Positions 46,952 to 58,095 of a stretch of 64,000 bases of DNA are shown in pieces. The notes beneath the pieces were generated by a model. That model did no database searches. It worked only from the letters and a program-made list of their open reading frames with translations, and was not told the origin of the DNA. How positions within the stretch are numbered: position 1 is the stretch's first letter; each line of letters opens with the position of its first letter. Source of the stretch: Moniliella sp. 'wahieum' (lineage: Eukaryota > Basidiomycota > Moniliellomycetes > Moniliellales > Moniliellaceae); assembly GCA_003971905.1 (NCBI GenBank), contig RSEE01000006.1, positions 186,001 to 250,000 on the forward strand, written 5' to 3'. Position numbers and translations under genes: made by a program.

Positions 46952-48371
46952 CTAGAGTACATTGCGAGCCAATCCCACCCCCAAAACGCCGCGGCCATCG
47001 CCCATCCTCCCTCCTTCAACGGTCGAATCCACGTCCAGATCACCACTCCTCCTCCTCCGCCGCCGCCGCCGCCGGCTTGGGTTGTGGTTCAGCAGACGGT
47101 AGAGCCTGTTGCGGTTCGCACCGCGCGAATCCGGGCGAGCGGCAGCGTCGAAGAGGGCAGAGTGCAGGGCCGCGTGCAGCGTCGAGAGCGCTTGGGCCGT
47201 CTGCTTGTTGGCGAGGAAGGGCGCATCACGCTCAGCCGCGGCCAACTGCGCCTCGGTGGCCTTTTGCGTCGGTGGTGTCTCGCCTCGCTCCAGCAGGTAC
47301 TGCGCGTTGGTTGCCGCCAACAGCAGGGGTACATGCGGCGACGCAGCGGCCAGCTGGGCCTCCGCCTCGGCGGCGGCCGCATCGGCTTGCGCCACCTCGT
47401 CCTTCTCCGCGCTGCTGCTCGTGGCGGCAGAGGCGGCCGTGGCTGCGGCGGCAAGCTCCTTGCTGCCATCCAGATGGGCACCACAAGGCGCTGAAGAATG
47501 CGGTTGTAAAGGGCATCACTGGGGCTGAGCCGGAGGACAGTGATAAAAGGCGTGAGCGAAGCCAAGACATCCACCTTGCCCTCTTTCCGTGCCAGCGTGG
47601 CTACCAGCCGGTCCAGCTCTTCCATAGCCAAATCGGCGATATGGAGCGCAATGCTCCCTGGAACCCGCAGATCGGTGGAGTTGAGGGCCCCCAGGACGCT
47701 TGGCGTTTTCCTTGGTCAAGATCTCTGCCCACTTGGCCACCAAGCTCGGTTCCCATCCGTGCGCCTGGAGCAGCGAAGCCCCGCCGCCCAAAACCGACGC
47801 ATCAGCAGGAAAAATTCGAGACACGGTGCTTATCCAGACCTTGCCAGTCGCTCACCATCGTGCCCCAAAAGCATCAAAGAACGCGAGGGCAGCCAGCGCT
47901 TGCTCCGTCGTGGCTTCCGGAGAGGGGCCTTGCGCTTCTTTCCCGCCTTCTCCTTCTCACTGTTCTTAGCCGCAGGGGCATCTTGACCTACCCCGCCAAT
48001 CACAAGTACCAGCTCAGCCAACTCATCCGCTAACACTTGCTGCACCAGCGGCTTGTCCGAGTGGTAAAAACCTGTAGCACCCTGTTAGTACTCGCTCACC
48101 ACCAGCATAGGTGCGGGGCGGGGGGGGGACATACTTTGGAACAACCCTTCCACAGACGCAGCATCTCCGTTTCGGGAATCTTCTTGCCGCTGGAGAGAAA
48201 GGCGGTCAGGCCCAGCGCCCGGTCCCGCTCCCGCTTCTCATTGGACGCAAGCGACTTGGCCATGGGGATCTCAGCGGGGGCAGTGGCCTTGACCTTGGCT
48301 GCCGCGGCCAGCTGGCGCTTGAGCTGGTGGCGCTGCCGCTTCGAGGCACGGACGCTCTCCACGTGGTCCAT
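46952..48371 (-). CDS. RRP1: Rrp1/Nop52 ribosomal RNA processing protein
   Basis: Rrp1 (Nop52/NNP-1) is a nucleolar protein needed for 27S pre-rRNA processing and 60S assembly. The start is [20 protein letters not shown] at 48371. The family core follows: [20 protein letters not shown] and [12 protein letters not shown] clean intron at 48072-48134 (GTATGT, GTACTAACAG branch, ACAG) leads to [20 protein letters not shown], then [60 protein letters not shown] and [20 protein letters not shown]. The C-terminal part is Ala-rich and ends in an arginine run from a CCG/CTC triplet tract near 47043-47075. Several frame slips occur at 47500-47900. It is divergent from the bS16-like gene. Confidence 0.82.
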
Positions 48372-48663
48372 GGGGGGCAGTGGTGGTAGTGGTGGTAGTG
48401 GTGGCTGGGGTGGCTGGACAGGCGCTGGCTCGGCCTGCGCTGTGGGTCCCTCGGCCGGCGTGTGGGCAGAAAAAAAAAGTTGCTGGCTGCCCGCGCGGAA
48501 TTGGCGCGGGCGGAATGGGTGCACCCAACCGCGGCTTCGGGGCGACGAACGAAGAAGAAAAGCAGGCCGGCTGGCCAAGGCAAGGAAGGAGACGTGGGAC
48601 TGGAACGGCTTCTGCCCCTGCACCTCCGCTTTCGCTTTCGCTTTCGTCCTCCTCGTCGACGCA
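48372..48663. promoter_or_regulatory. Bidirectional promoter RRP1 / mitochondrial bS16-like gene
   Basis: About 290 bp separate the two divergent starts. It contains GGTGGTAGTGGTGGTAGTGG repeats (48378-48408) and an A9 run near 48470. Sharing of a promoter by a ribosome-biogenesis factor and a mitoribosomal protein would allow co-expression; this is inference from position only. Confidence 0.45.
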
Positions 48664-49851
48664 ATGAGCGTCCATCTGCGTCTGGCCCGGCACGGCTCCA
48701 CCAACCGGCCGTTCTACCACATTGTTGCCGCCCTGCGCAGCCGTCCGCGCGACAGCCGTCCGCTGGAAAAGTTGGGCGAGTACGATCCGCTGGCCCAGGC
48801 CACGTTGCGCCAGCCCCCCCGGCATGGGCGCCGCAGATGGGCGTCCTGACCCCAGAGGCGCGGATTGACATCAATGCCCTGCTGGGGCGCATGCACAACC
48901 ACCGCTACTGGAAAGTGGGCAACATCAACCGTCCCCCGGACCCAAACAAAGACCCGTACGACAATGAGGGCCAGGTGGTTCATTCGGGCATTGCGCGTCG
49001 CTCGGACATTGTCCGCCAAAAGCACGTCGAATGGAACAAGGAGCGCATCCTGTACTGGCTTTCCAACGGTGCCCAGCCCACGCCTCCTGTGGCCAAATTG
49101 CTCATCAAGGGCGGCATCCTCCCGCCTGGTCGGGTCCACCGCGGCCGCTTCCGCTCCCTGTGGGGCGACTCGGTGCACGACTCGGTGGCTCTGGGCTACC
49201 AAAGACGGCCAAGGACCCCGATGCCATTATCCAGCATGGTCCGGGCGGCATTGTGATCCGTTCGCTGCCCCCGCCCAAGGCGCCTGGTGCCGATGCCACG
49301 CCTGAGGAAGTAGAGGCCTACCAGGTGGCTTGGACAAGTACATGCCGACCAAAGCTACGCCAAGTCGATCACTACCCACCGCGACGCTCTGACGGACGAG
49401 CAGATGAACTACAGTGGGGTGCCTGAAAAGCTGCTCAAGAAGCCCGGTGGGTTCCTTTCCGTGACGGCCAAGGACGAGTGGAGGCCGCTGGACCCGGTTG
49501 CGCTGCCGGACTCGGTGGTGGAAGAGTTGGCGGATCAGGTGGCGGCCGGCATGCGCCTCATCGAATCCACGCCCAAGCTGCGAGTGGGCGGCGTCGAACC
49601 GGTCGCGCTTCCACCGCCGCGTTCTGCGGAGACGGGAACAGAAGCGTTTGGCTCGCACCCCGCGCCTGCTGGGCAAGCCCGACTCGGTGCTGCGCCAGAT
49701 GCGCAAAGTGATTGCTCGCTTCCGCAGCATGGGCCGCATGCCGCCTGCTGCGCTGCTGGTGCGCCACCACCAGCTGCGCGTGGCGTACGCCATGAAGTAC
49801 CACGTGCCGTACTGGCCCTTGGTCGGCACGCCTCACATGCCGCGCATCTAA
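48664..49851 (+). CDS. Mitochondrial ribosomal protein bS16-like with long C-terminal extension
   Basis: The first 50 residues, [20 protein letters not shown] then [20 protein letters not shown], are a typical bS16 start. After an insertion of about 60-70 residues ([20 protein letters not shown] to RRSDIVRQ) the S16 fold resumes: [20 protein letters not shown] then [13 protein letters not shown] further stretch of about 240 residues runs on in open frame-shifted sequence ([40 protein letters not shown]; a basic end [20 protein letters not shown] with [16 protein letters not shown]) to TAA at 49851. Bacterial S16 is about 80-90 aa. At about 390 aa this is a large extended form or a fusion. Frame slips lie near 48817 (C8 run), 49200, 49340 and 49610. 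Confidence 0.7.
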
Positions 49852-50008
49852 GTGGGGGGAGCAGAGACGAGCAAAAATGCATGAATGGCATCAGGAGCTT
49901 TCTTGCCAGCACTGCTGGCTGCCGTAGTGGGGTGGGAAAGGTAGTTTGTTTGTTCTGCTTGCCGGCTTAGCGTTGGAGCGGCGGTAGCAAGGCGGGGCAG
50001 CAAAAAAG

Positions 50009-50104
50009 AGGAGTAGGTCGGACTCGAACCAACGACTTCAAGATGTTAGCAGCCCTGGAAGGGACAATTGCAATCTCACACGCTAACCGCTGCGTCACTA
50101 CTCC
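50009..50104 (-). tRNA. tRNA-Cys (anticodon GCA) with intron
   Basis: Read on the minus strand from 50104: acceptor stem GGAGTAG pairs with CTACTCC (50010-50016), D stem ACGC/GCGT with loop AGCGGTTA, anticodon stem TGAGA pairs with TCTTG. The loop is TTGCAA followed by an intron of about 23 nt after position 37, then A38. The T arm is GTTGG TTCGAGT CCGAC. The anticodon is GCA, and position 73 is T (U73), the identity base of tRNA-Cys. B box GGTTCGAGTCC is perfect. A T6 run directly downstream (50002-50007 as A on the plus strand) is the Pol III terminator. Confidence 0.9.
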
Positions 50105-50314
50105 GGATGGATGACGGCTGGATTTGTTTTGAAATAGTCTGTGGTTGCCGTTGTCGGAATTCGGACTGGAGCAGACGCGACACGCGACGCGTGGTTGAAA
50201 GTTTCCGCCGCAGATTGTGACGCGTCGGAAGGCGCGGCGGGAGCGCAGAGCACCGAGGCAGAGCACACACCTGCGTCGTCGCTACCACCACCACCACCAC
50301 CACCACCAACCCCC

Positions 50315-52415
50315 ATGCGCTCGCTGCGGTCTGCTCGTGTGCTGCCCCGCCGCCGCCTTCCTCGGTGGAGTGTGTGCCCTCGTCGGAGACCGAGGAGGAG
50401 CCCGACGCGTACCTCGACTCGGACCCTGCGCCCGACGAGGACGACCCATCCGCCTCCTCCGCCGCGCACGCCGCGCCCGCCTGCGCCCGCTCCGCCCCCC
50501 TCCGCCTCCGCCGCCTCGTCGCCCCTCTCCTCGCCCCCCACCTCCCCCACCCTCCGGCACCTGCGCCCGCCAAGCGCATCACACGCAGCGCCGCCGCCCG
50601 CATGCCCTGCTCCCCCAGCCCCCCTGCTCCTGGTATGTGTACGCCCTGCTGCCTCTCTTTGGGTCGAATGCTAGGATGAGCATCCGAGAGCTAATCTGTT
50701 CTGCCTGCTAGCCCCGCCCCGCCCGCCGAAGAGAAAACGGTCGGACAAGGCCGAGACAAGACAAGCCAGTCCCCCGGCACCCAAGCGCGCTTTTGAGCGC
50801 ACCCACTCCTCTGCTTCGACCTTGGTCGACGAAAGCTCGGACTGCGAAACCGTGACGGGCGACCCAGTCGCCGAGACCAAAGCCACAGTGCTCGAGCCAA
50901 GCGAAACGTTCCCGCATGTCTATGCCCATGCTCGCTCCCTCCTCCGCTCTGCCCATCCCGCCCACACCCTCATTGGCCGTGAAACCGAACGAAGCACCAT
51001 CCATTCCTTTCTCTCTGCCCGCCTCGGTCCATCGTCAGAAGGGCCAGCGTCACTCTACATTGCCGGCACACCCGGCACGGGCAAGACAGCGCTGGTGTGC
51101 GATGTTGTGGCCAAATTTCAATCCGAGGCAGAGGTGGTGATCCTCAACTGTTGCGCTCGCCTCGGCGGCCGATGTGTACGGTACCATCTTGAGCCACTTG
51201 CCCTGCGGCACAGGGAAGCGAAGTCGCACGTCGAGTGAGTCGGAGCGACTGCTGCTCTCTCACCTGACCGCACCAAGTAGCAAGACGGTGATCGTGCTGG
51301 ACGAGATGGACGCGCTGGTGCGCACCGGTGCGCACCAGGACGTGTTGTACAAAATCTTTTTGGCTGTGGCCCAGGCGAATCCCAGTCGGGCCCAGGCGAA
51401 GGCTAAGACAGCTTTGATTGGCATTGCCAACTCGCTCGATCTCGCCCACCACTTTTTACCCTTACTCGCTGCCCACGCAGCCTGTCCCGAGCTGCTCAGT
51501 TTCACTCCGTTTACCGCACAGGAAATTGTACAAGTGGTCACTGCGCGGTTGGACGCCCTCTGGGCTCGCGCCGACGCGCCCCCCAAGCCCGAGACTGAGG
51601 CTGACGCACTGCCCATCTTTAGCGTCCCAGGACTCCGACTGGCAGCAATGAAGGTGGCAGCTGCGACGGGCGACCTGCGCAAAGCGCTCGACGTGTGCCG
51701 CTTGGCCATCGAGACGCTTGAGACGCAACAGCGCAAAAAGGGCGTGGACCTAACCTGCTTGACTCCTGCCTCGGCCGCGCGTGTAGGCCCACCACAGGTA
51801 CTGACGGCGATCGCCAAGACACTTGTCGCTGCCGGTGCCGGGTCCTGCTCAGCGACAGTAGCCAAAGTTCGGGGCTTGCCGTTGCATGGCGGGTTACTGT
51901 TGGCGTCCTACTTGCTCGTCGACACGCGCCAGCACCACCTCGGGCCTCGTCAGCCAATCGATGTGGCAAGCGTATACGATACCTACACACGCATCTTGTC
52001 TGACGACGGCAGCTTTTCCCCGCTGCCCTTGGGCGACGTGTTGGACCTCCTGGCTAGTCTCGAGACGCAAGCCTTCCTCGACCTCAGTGCGCCGTGCGCG
52101 CCACGTAAGGGCGCCGGCGGGACCAAGGGAAGCAAGCCCGGCATGCGCCATGCCCCGCTGGGCGCGCGCGCACGTATCGTCACGCTCCGCCTGCCGGTGG
52201 AGGAGGTGCGACGCGGACTGACGGAGCCGGCGGCAGGCGCTGCGGCGGGAGGATCAGGACAAACTGTGGCGGCCGAGACGATTGGGCGACTGCTGCAAAC
52301 TGAGACGAGGCGGATCCTGCGAGCCAAAGGGTGGGAACAAGCTGCGGACGCGTTCCAGCACACCCGCGCAGAGGAGTTGGGCGGCGGACGCTTGGCCGTG
52401 GCCAAGGGCTTGTAG
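50315..52415 (+). CDS. CDC6: Cdc6-type AAA+ replication licensing ATPase
   Basis: Cdc6 joins ORC to load the MCM2-7 helicase at replication origins in G1. The start at 50315 (MRSLRSARV) is tentative. A Ser/Pro-rich N-terminus with basic KRITRSAAAR and KRAFERTHSS stretches is typical of the Cdc6 regulatory tail. The intron 50633-50711 (GTATGT to CTAG) is clear. The AAA+ core shows HTLIGRETERSTIHSFL, Walker A AGTPGTGKTALV (about 51062-51098), DVYGTILSHL, Walker B TVIVLDEMDALV (about 51283-51318), sensor I IGIANSLDLA, LLSFTPFTAQEI and sensor II TGDLRKALDVCRLAIE. A winged-helix-like C-terminus follows. One slip near 51165 splits it in two frames. An archaeal-type Orc1/Cdc6 or ORC1 is less likely because there is no BAH domain. 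Confidence 0.83.
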
Positions 52416-54927
52416 CGTACCACGAGGTTTAGAATCGAGTCGTTTGCTTTGTTGTTGCTTTCTGCTTGCTTGGCCGGCACCCGACAAAGAAGATAGACCT
52501 GTGAGCTCAAGAGATATACTTAGCACTGGTGAGATCTATGTTTTCCTCTCCTCATTTTGCCACCACCTCCATCTTCCCGCCGCTCTGGGCCGGGTGGGGT
52601 GGATGGGTTGGAGGAGCAGGCGTAGGCGTAGGTGCAGAAAGCGTGGCTGATGGGATGCCTAACCTCCCCGTAGCCGTCCCACCACACTACGTCAAGATAC
52701 CGGACTTCTTGTTTCGTCGCTCCCCTCCATCCTCCAACACGCCCGGGATCGGTATCGCCCTCGCCCACAGCCCACTGTCACCATCTCATCGATATCGTCC
52801 GCCCATGCACTCTGTCCATCTGCTGGCCCGTGCGGCTGGACGTGCGCGCCGCTTGCATTTATCCTGGCCACGCTAAAACCCCCATCGTAGGTCACTTCAA
52901 GGAATAGTGGACCAACCGAGTTGCAAGGGTACAACGGCACGGAGCATCCGTGGTAGCCCCCCGGGGGGGCAGGAAGCGAGAAGGGGTTGGGGTGACCTCC
53001 CCTTCCCTCCCCTCTCTCCCGAGCTGCTGTACATCCTGCGGTGCAGGTCAAACCATCAGCGTCGACGGTTCACTGCCCCTCGACTCAGGCCTCACAACTA
53101 TAGCCCAATCCACAGGATGCCCCTGCAGTGTCGTTTGCGCGTTGCAATCTCACTCGTTCTCCCGACCTACGCCCATTTAGTAGTCATGGACGGGCAGTCT
53201 AGACAGCGCGGAGCCTTCTACTGCTCCTACTACCAAGCTGGGCAAGCGCCACGGTCCTCAGTTCCTGTGCCCCGCGGGGGTCACTTTGTGCGCCGAAATC
53301 GATCCGAGCACAGCATTCTGTCCATTGAAGACGGTAGCAACGGCTGCCTTGGTGGTGGAAGTGGCCAATTGACGAGACGTGCTCAAGTAAACCCCATGGC
53401 AGTTCATTCTGATGCGACCAGTGTGGCCCACAGCGATCCTGGAACAAACGCGGGTCATTATCGTTCCACAGCACGCGGCTGTTCGGTATCGTCTGGGCGA
53501 GGAGCAGAGGTTGCTCTGTTTACTCTACATGTATGAAGAGTGTCCTGTAGTGTTTTTTGCTTCTAGAGTGCGTGGTGCCAGGTGAGGCAGGATGATGGGT
53601 AGTTGTGAGCTACTGCTCTTTCCTCTTGACTTTTTGTGAGCCGCGCTGGGTTGGGCTATGGAGCATCATGACCGTGATGCAGCTAGCCTTTCTCACCTGG
53701 CCTGCTGTTACTGCTGCACCGGACAGCGACAAAGCTTCTGTGTTTCCTCCGAGACGCTCGTCTACCCCTCGGAGACTTGCCGTTTTGCACTAAGGAGCTA
53801 TACTACTCATCGTTCATCAGCACAGAGTGTGTGGTCACCGCCCATATCTAAGTTCAAGTAGCAACCGTACAGCTGAAAAGCCGGTCACTGTGTGCAGCAC
53901 ACGGGACTGTTGAGTGGGTAGTCCGTACCGGGTTGGAGCACAAAGAAGCGGTGCCCCAAGGCTTTCTGAGCCGAACTGCGCAGGTTGGGGTCGGGGTGGA
54001 AGAGGCGATGGATCGACAAAGGTCCTGGATTGTCTAATCTTCAGTACCAGTATCCGCAATACCTCTTCTGTGTTGTACATAGAGTAGGTAATAGCAGATG
54101 CCGGCGACCGTATCTTGTTCGTTTCAGTCCTCAGTCTTTTCTGCTGGTTTATCTTCACCTCAACCGTTCTTTTTGCTGCGGTGTGGAGGGAAAAAACGGT
54201 TCTTCTCTCCCCTCTTGCCTCCTTCTCTCGAACCAGCCTTTCCACAGTCCCCACATCCATTTCTCCCATTTCAGTGGCGCTCGCACCGCTCTCCATCTCG
54301 GGTTCCTGCAGTGCGCGACGACGCCGCCGGCATTCCCCGGTCTCTTGACCGGCAGTATGTCGTACATCTCACTCGGGGTGTTTCCATTGGCCTGCCCCTC
54401 CCCCCGGGGCTCCTGTACGAAGGGGACGTGCAGGATGTGCGCACTGCAGTACGGATAGGTAGATACGCACAACAGGCATCCGCTACGTTCCTTCACGAGA
54501 CGTTTCATCTGGTATCCGATTAGTCTGTTGCACGGCTGCGGACTTTACTGTTCGACTTGGCATATATGTCTATATACCTCTCCAAGTTGGGTCGACCTCT
54601 ATGACCTTCTAAGCTTTTCCTTTTTACCTCCACACGTCGAATATACTATTTCGACTTGGAACATGTTGTTTACTAATACTTCCAAGTTGAAGCTACCTCT
54701 GTGACTTTGAACGCTTCCTCCTTATTACCTCCACAGTTGTATCTCCTGTTTCTCTTCCCTCGCGACTTGGCAGCGCGTCGCCTGCCACTTATGTTTTCCT
54801 TTTGCTTTGTGACCGGAGACGCTGGAGAGACATCCTTTCTTCTTTCATTCATGCCTTGGCCCTTGGACGACGACCACTACCACCTGTGGTCTGGCGAGCT
54901 TACCCGGGGGGGGGCTGTTAGAGGGTA
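52416..54927. other. Gene-poor region before Hsp70 unit D
   Basis: No frame here matches a family I know; the longest (52907-53536, 209 aa, +) is not supported. The region is of mixed composition, with pyrimidine-rich stretches at 54110-54260. It contains a diverged 99-bp tandem repeat (54551-54775, listed separately). Confidence 0.45.
54551..54775. repeat. Diverged ~99-bp tandem repeat with CGACTTGG/CCAAGTTG inverted pairs
   Basis: TTCGACTTGG occurs at 54551-54560 and 54650-54659, and CGACTTGGCA again at about 54762. Between them the order CCAAGTTG, ACCTCT(A/G)TGAC, TTTTTACCTCCACA or TTATTACCTCCACA is kept. Each unit holds an inverted pair CGACTTGG...CCAAGTTG around an AT-rich centre. It could be a small repeat family, a recombination footprint or a binding-site array. 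Confidence 0.6.
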
Positions 54928-55420
54928 AGTACTAGTGCTGGGATTCCACTGCACAGCCCTCAATGGATCGGTGACGCTCGCTTAGCTGGGCGGAAGAGTT
55001 GCGCTCGCAGGCCGCGCACGCCCTGCTCGCTCCATCTCCCTTCTCCCCCTCCTTTCTCCTTCCCTTCAGACGTTGCTTGAAGACTTGGGGCCCACCACTT
55101 TGCCTTCACGCCTTGTCTGAAGGCTACTTTGCACCTGATCCGTAGGATCGCGAGTGCTCCCAATTCGCACTCTAGCAGCCGCAAGGACATGATTGCAACC
55201 AAATTCCGCAGCGCATGTCACACGCCACACTCCAACATTGCGGTTGCGTTTGAGCGGACCGTGAGGAGATTCGGCGGAGGCCTACTACGCGCTGAAGACT
55301 TGGTGAAAGCAGACGGAAACCACCATCTCATACGAAACATGTACTAGTATTATGTGTACACACCGATGCAGTCCGATCGATGAGAGCTTTTGGATTGAAA
55401 AGGCGTGTTGAGACGCACAG

Positions 55421-55605
55421 AGGGGAAATCGACAGTGCCGCAGTACGACGCTGATGCAGAAACGCCCCCCACGGACGGTAGCCCATACTAACAGGCATCC
55501 GCGCCCACTCAGCCCAGCCGGTGAGAGAAAACTTAAAATATGCAAAAGGCTTATACGGCACAGCGACTCTATAATACTGTTGATTGGCATCTGTCGATAT
55601 ATAAG
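55421..55605 (+). promoter_or_regulatory. Promoter of Hsp70 copy D
   Basis: TATATAAG lies at 55598-55605, about 100 bp before the ATG at 55705. One AGGGG element lies at 55421-55425; the second AGGGG position of copy C is changed here to AGGCG. The initiator-side block GTCCATGCCGAATTAACCAT is conserved. Confidence 0.58.
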
Positions 55606-55704
55606 AGAGTGTCCATGCCGAATTAACCATACGTACGCGCACCACATACCAGCTCTCTCCCCACCACCTCCCCGCCCAGCACTTCTCCGCCCTCCTCACC
55701 TACC

Positions 55705-57586
55705 ATGACCAAAGCAATCGGGATCGATCTTGGCACCACCTACTCATGTGTCGCTGTTTTTGAGGGTGAGGACAGGGTCACGATCATTCGCAACAGCGAA
55801 GGCAATAACACCACCCCCTCCTACGTGGCCTTCAACGACATGGAGAGGCTTATTGGTGATGCGGCGTTCAAGCAGACTGCCATGAACCCATCCAATACCG
55901 TGTTTGACGCCAAACGGCTTATCGGCCGCAGATTTGACGAAGAGGTGGTCCAGGATGATATGAAGCACTGGCCTTTCAAAGTGGTTGATGAGGACGGTCA
56001 GCCGGCAATTCAAGTCCAATACAAGGGCGATACGAAGACTTTCACTCCCGAGGAAATCTCGGCCATGGTTGTGTCCAAGATGCGCGAGACGGCCGAGGCG
56101 TACCTTGGTGGGCCTGTAAAGGATGCTGTGGTGACAGTGCCTGCCTACTTCAACACCTCCCAACGCCAGGCTACCAAAGACGCTGGTACCATTGCCGGGC
56201 TCAACATCTTGGGCATTGTCAATGAGCCCACTGCTGCTGCCATGGCTTACGGGTTGGACACCATGACTGAACATAAACGTACTGTCCTCGTCTTTGACTT
56301 GGGTGGCGGTACGTTTGACGTATCGTTGCTTGACATTACAGCGGGCACATTTCCGTCAAGGCCACCTCCGGTGACACCCATCTCGGTGGCGAAGACTTTG
56401 ACACCTGTCTCGTCGACCATTTTGTCGAGGAATTCAAACGCAAGGAAAACAAGGACATCACATCTGACCCCCGCGCTCTTCGCCGTCTCCGGACTTCATG
56501 CGAGCGCGCGAAGCGAACTCTTTCCGAGGCTGAACATACCACAATCGCGATCGATTCGTTATTTCAGGGTATTGACTTTATCGCCTCTATCAACCGGTCT
56601 CTCTTTGAGGAGCTGTGCAAAGACCTGTTTTCCCGTATCATTGGCCCTGTCGAGAGCGTCCTGCAAGACGCGAACATTAACAAAAATGACGTGACTGACG
56701 TTGTCTTGGTTGGGGGATCAACAAGGATTCCTCGTGTGAAGCGCCTTCTATCGGACTTCTTTGACGGGCGCAAACTCAATCGCTCAATCAACCCCGACGA
56801 GGCTGTTGCTTATGGCGCCGCCATCCAGGTTGCGATTCTCGCGGGTGACAAAAACCCCGAGTTGAGCCAAGAGCTGATTCTGCTCGATGTAGTCCCACTG
56901 TCTTTGGGTGTGAGAAAACACGGCGGTGTGTTTTCTGCCATCATCAAACGCAATTCAAGGGTGCCCACCACGGGGGTGAAATCCTTTCGCACAACGCATC
57001 ATGGCGACCAGGCTGATGTCAGAATTTCCGTGTACGAGGGTGAGCGGTCCCTCGTCGAGGAGAACCATTTTCTGGGCGCGTTCAGGTTAACTGATATCCC
57101 GCCTGCGCCCTGGGATGAGCCTACGATTGATGTGACTTTTGACTTGGACACCAACTCCATTCTCACGGTGTCGGCTGTTGACAAGAAGACGAACAACTCC
57201 CAAACGATTACCATCACCGATAGTGGCCGCCTGTCAAAGCAGGACATTGCGCGCATGGTGTCGGATGCCGAGAAATACAAGAAAGATGATCAGGAAGCAG
57301 TGGCACGGATTAATGCCTTAAATGAGCTGGATTTGTACGCCTGCCAAATGCGCCGCTGGCTGCGTGAACATGGTACTGCGGACAAGCTCAAGCCGAAGGA
57401 AAGGGAGGTACTGGAAGCGACGGTCAATCAGACGTTTGACTGGCACGGCGAGTACTCAACGAAGGCTTCAAAGGAGAGTTTCAAGAAAAGAAAAGACACC
57501 TGCAGGCCATTGCAGACCCCATCGTGCAGGGATTTGAGCAGCGGAGCCGGAGCGCTGGAAAGCGCCGCGCCAGTCACAGCTCTTAG
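55705..57586 (+). CDS. Hsp70 copy D, SSA-like chaperone without EEVD tail
   Basis: It is complete apart from two one-base losses, near 56350 (ACATTTCCG for ACATTTGCCG) and near 57478. The signatures [29 protein letters not shown] and [17 protein letters not shown] are intact. The substrate-binding part reads [20 protein letters not shown]. After repair the end reads [17 protein letters not shown], stop TAG 57584-57586, with no EEVD and no GGMP repeats. It is close to copy C except in the last residues, where C reads [10 protein letters not shown]. It is likely a working gene given the background error rate in PP1 and other genes. Confidence 0.82.
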
Positions 57587-58095
57587 TGGTGAGCACCCCC
57601 TGTTGTCCACGTGTATTACAGCGATGGTCACAAGTGGTTGCGGGTGGAACCCAATATATGTCACTATTTTTCTCTTCCTATTCTCCTTTCCTTTTTACTC
57701 TTTCTTTCTCTCTCTCTTTCTCTTCTCGAATCTGGAACCCACACCCCATCTGTTCTCCTAACAACTATGTGCGGTCGAAAAGACCCCCTCCCTGCCAGGT
57801 CTCCATCATGAGCACCGGATCATCGTATGACACCGGATCATCGTATGACCGTCTTCACAATAAGATGACACATAATACCGAAGTTGACTGCGTGATAACA
57901 TGATGCCCGCTATAGTACTATTGTCTCGCCATGAAGCAGAACACTCTATTCGACGCGCAGTCTTTAAACTACTACACAGAGGGCTGTTTTAACGGCGGCA
58001 ATTAATGAACGGAAACGAGAGGTTGAGAGCATGTTATAGAGGGTATAGTGCTACCAGAGTTCCCCTGCACGGCCCTCAATGGGTCGGTGACGCTC

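Larger units (their letters stand above)
54928..58095 (+). repeat. Hsp70 unit D (dispersed copy of the array unit)
   Basis: It is the same unit as A-C, about 37 kb away. Homology begins at about 54928 with AGTGCTGGGATTCC...CAATGGATCGGTGACGCTC and ends at about 58095 with CCTCAATGGGTCGGTGACGC. So the copy is flanked by the same segment of about 50-60 bp at both ends, as expected when it left a tandem array by recombination. Confidence 0.78.

Noticed and set aside
52907-53536. 209-aa plus-strand frame
   Set aside because: No recognisable domain, competing antisense frames and no neighbouring exons; kept only as part of the gene-poor region.
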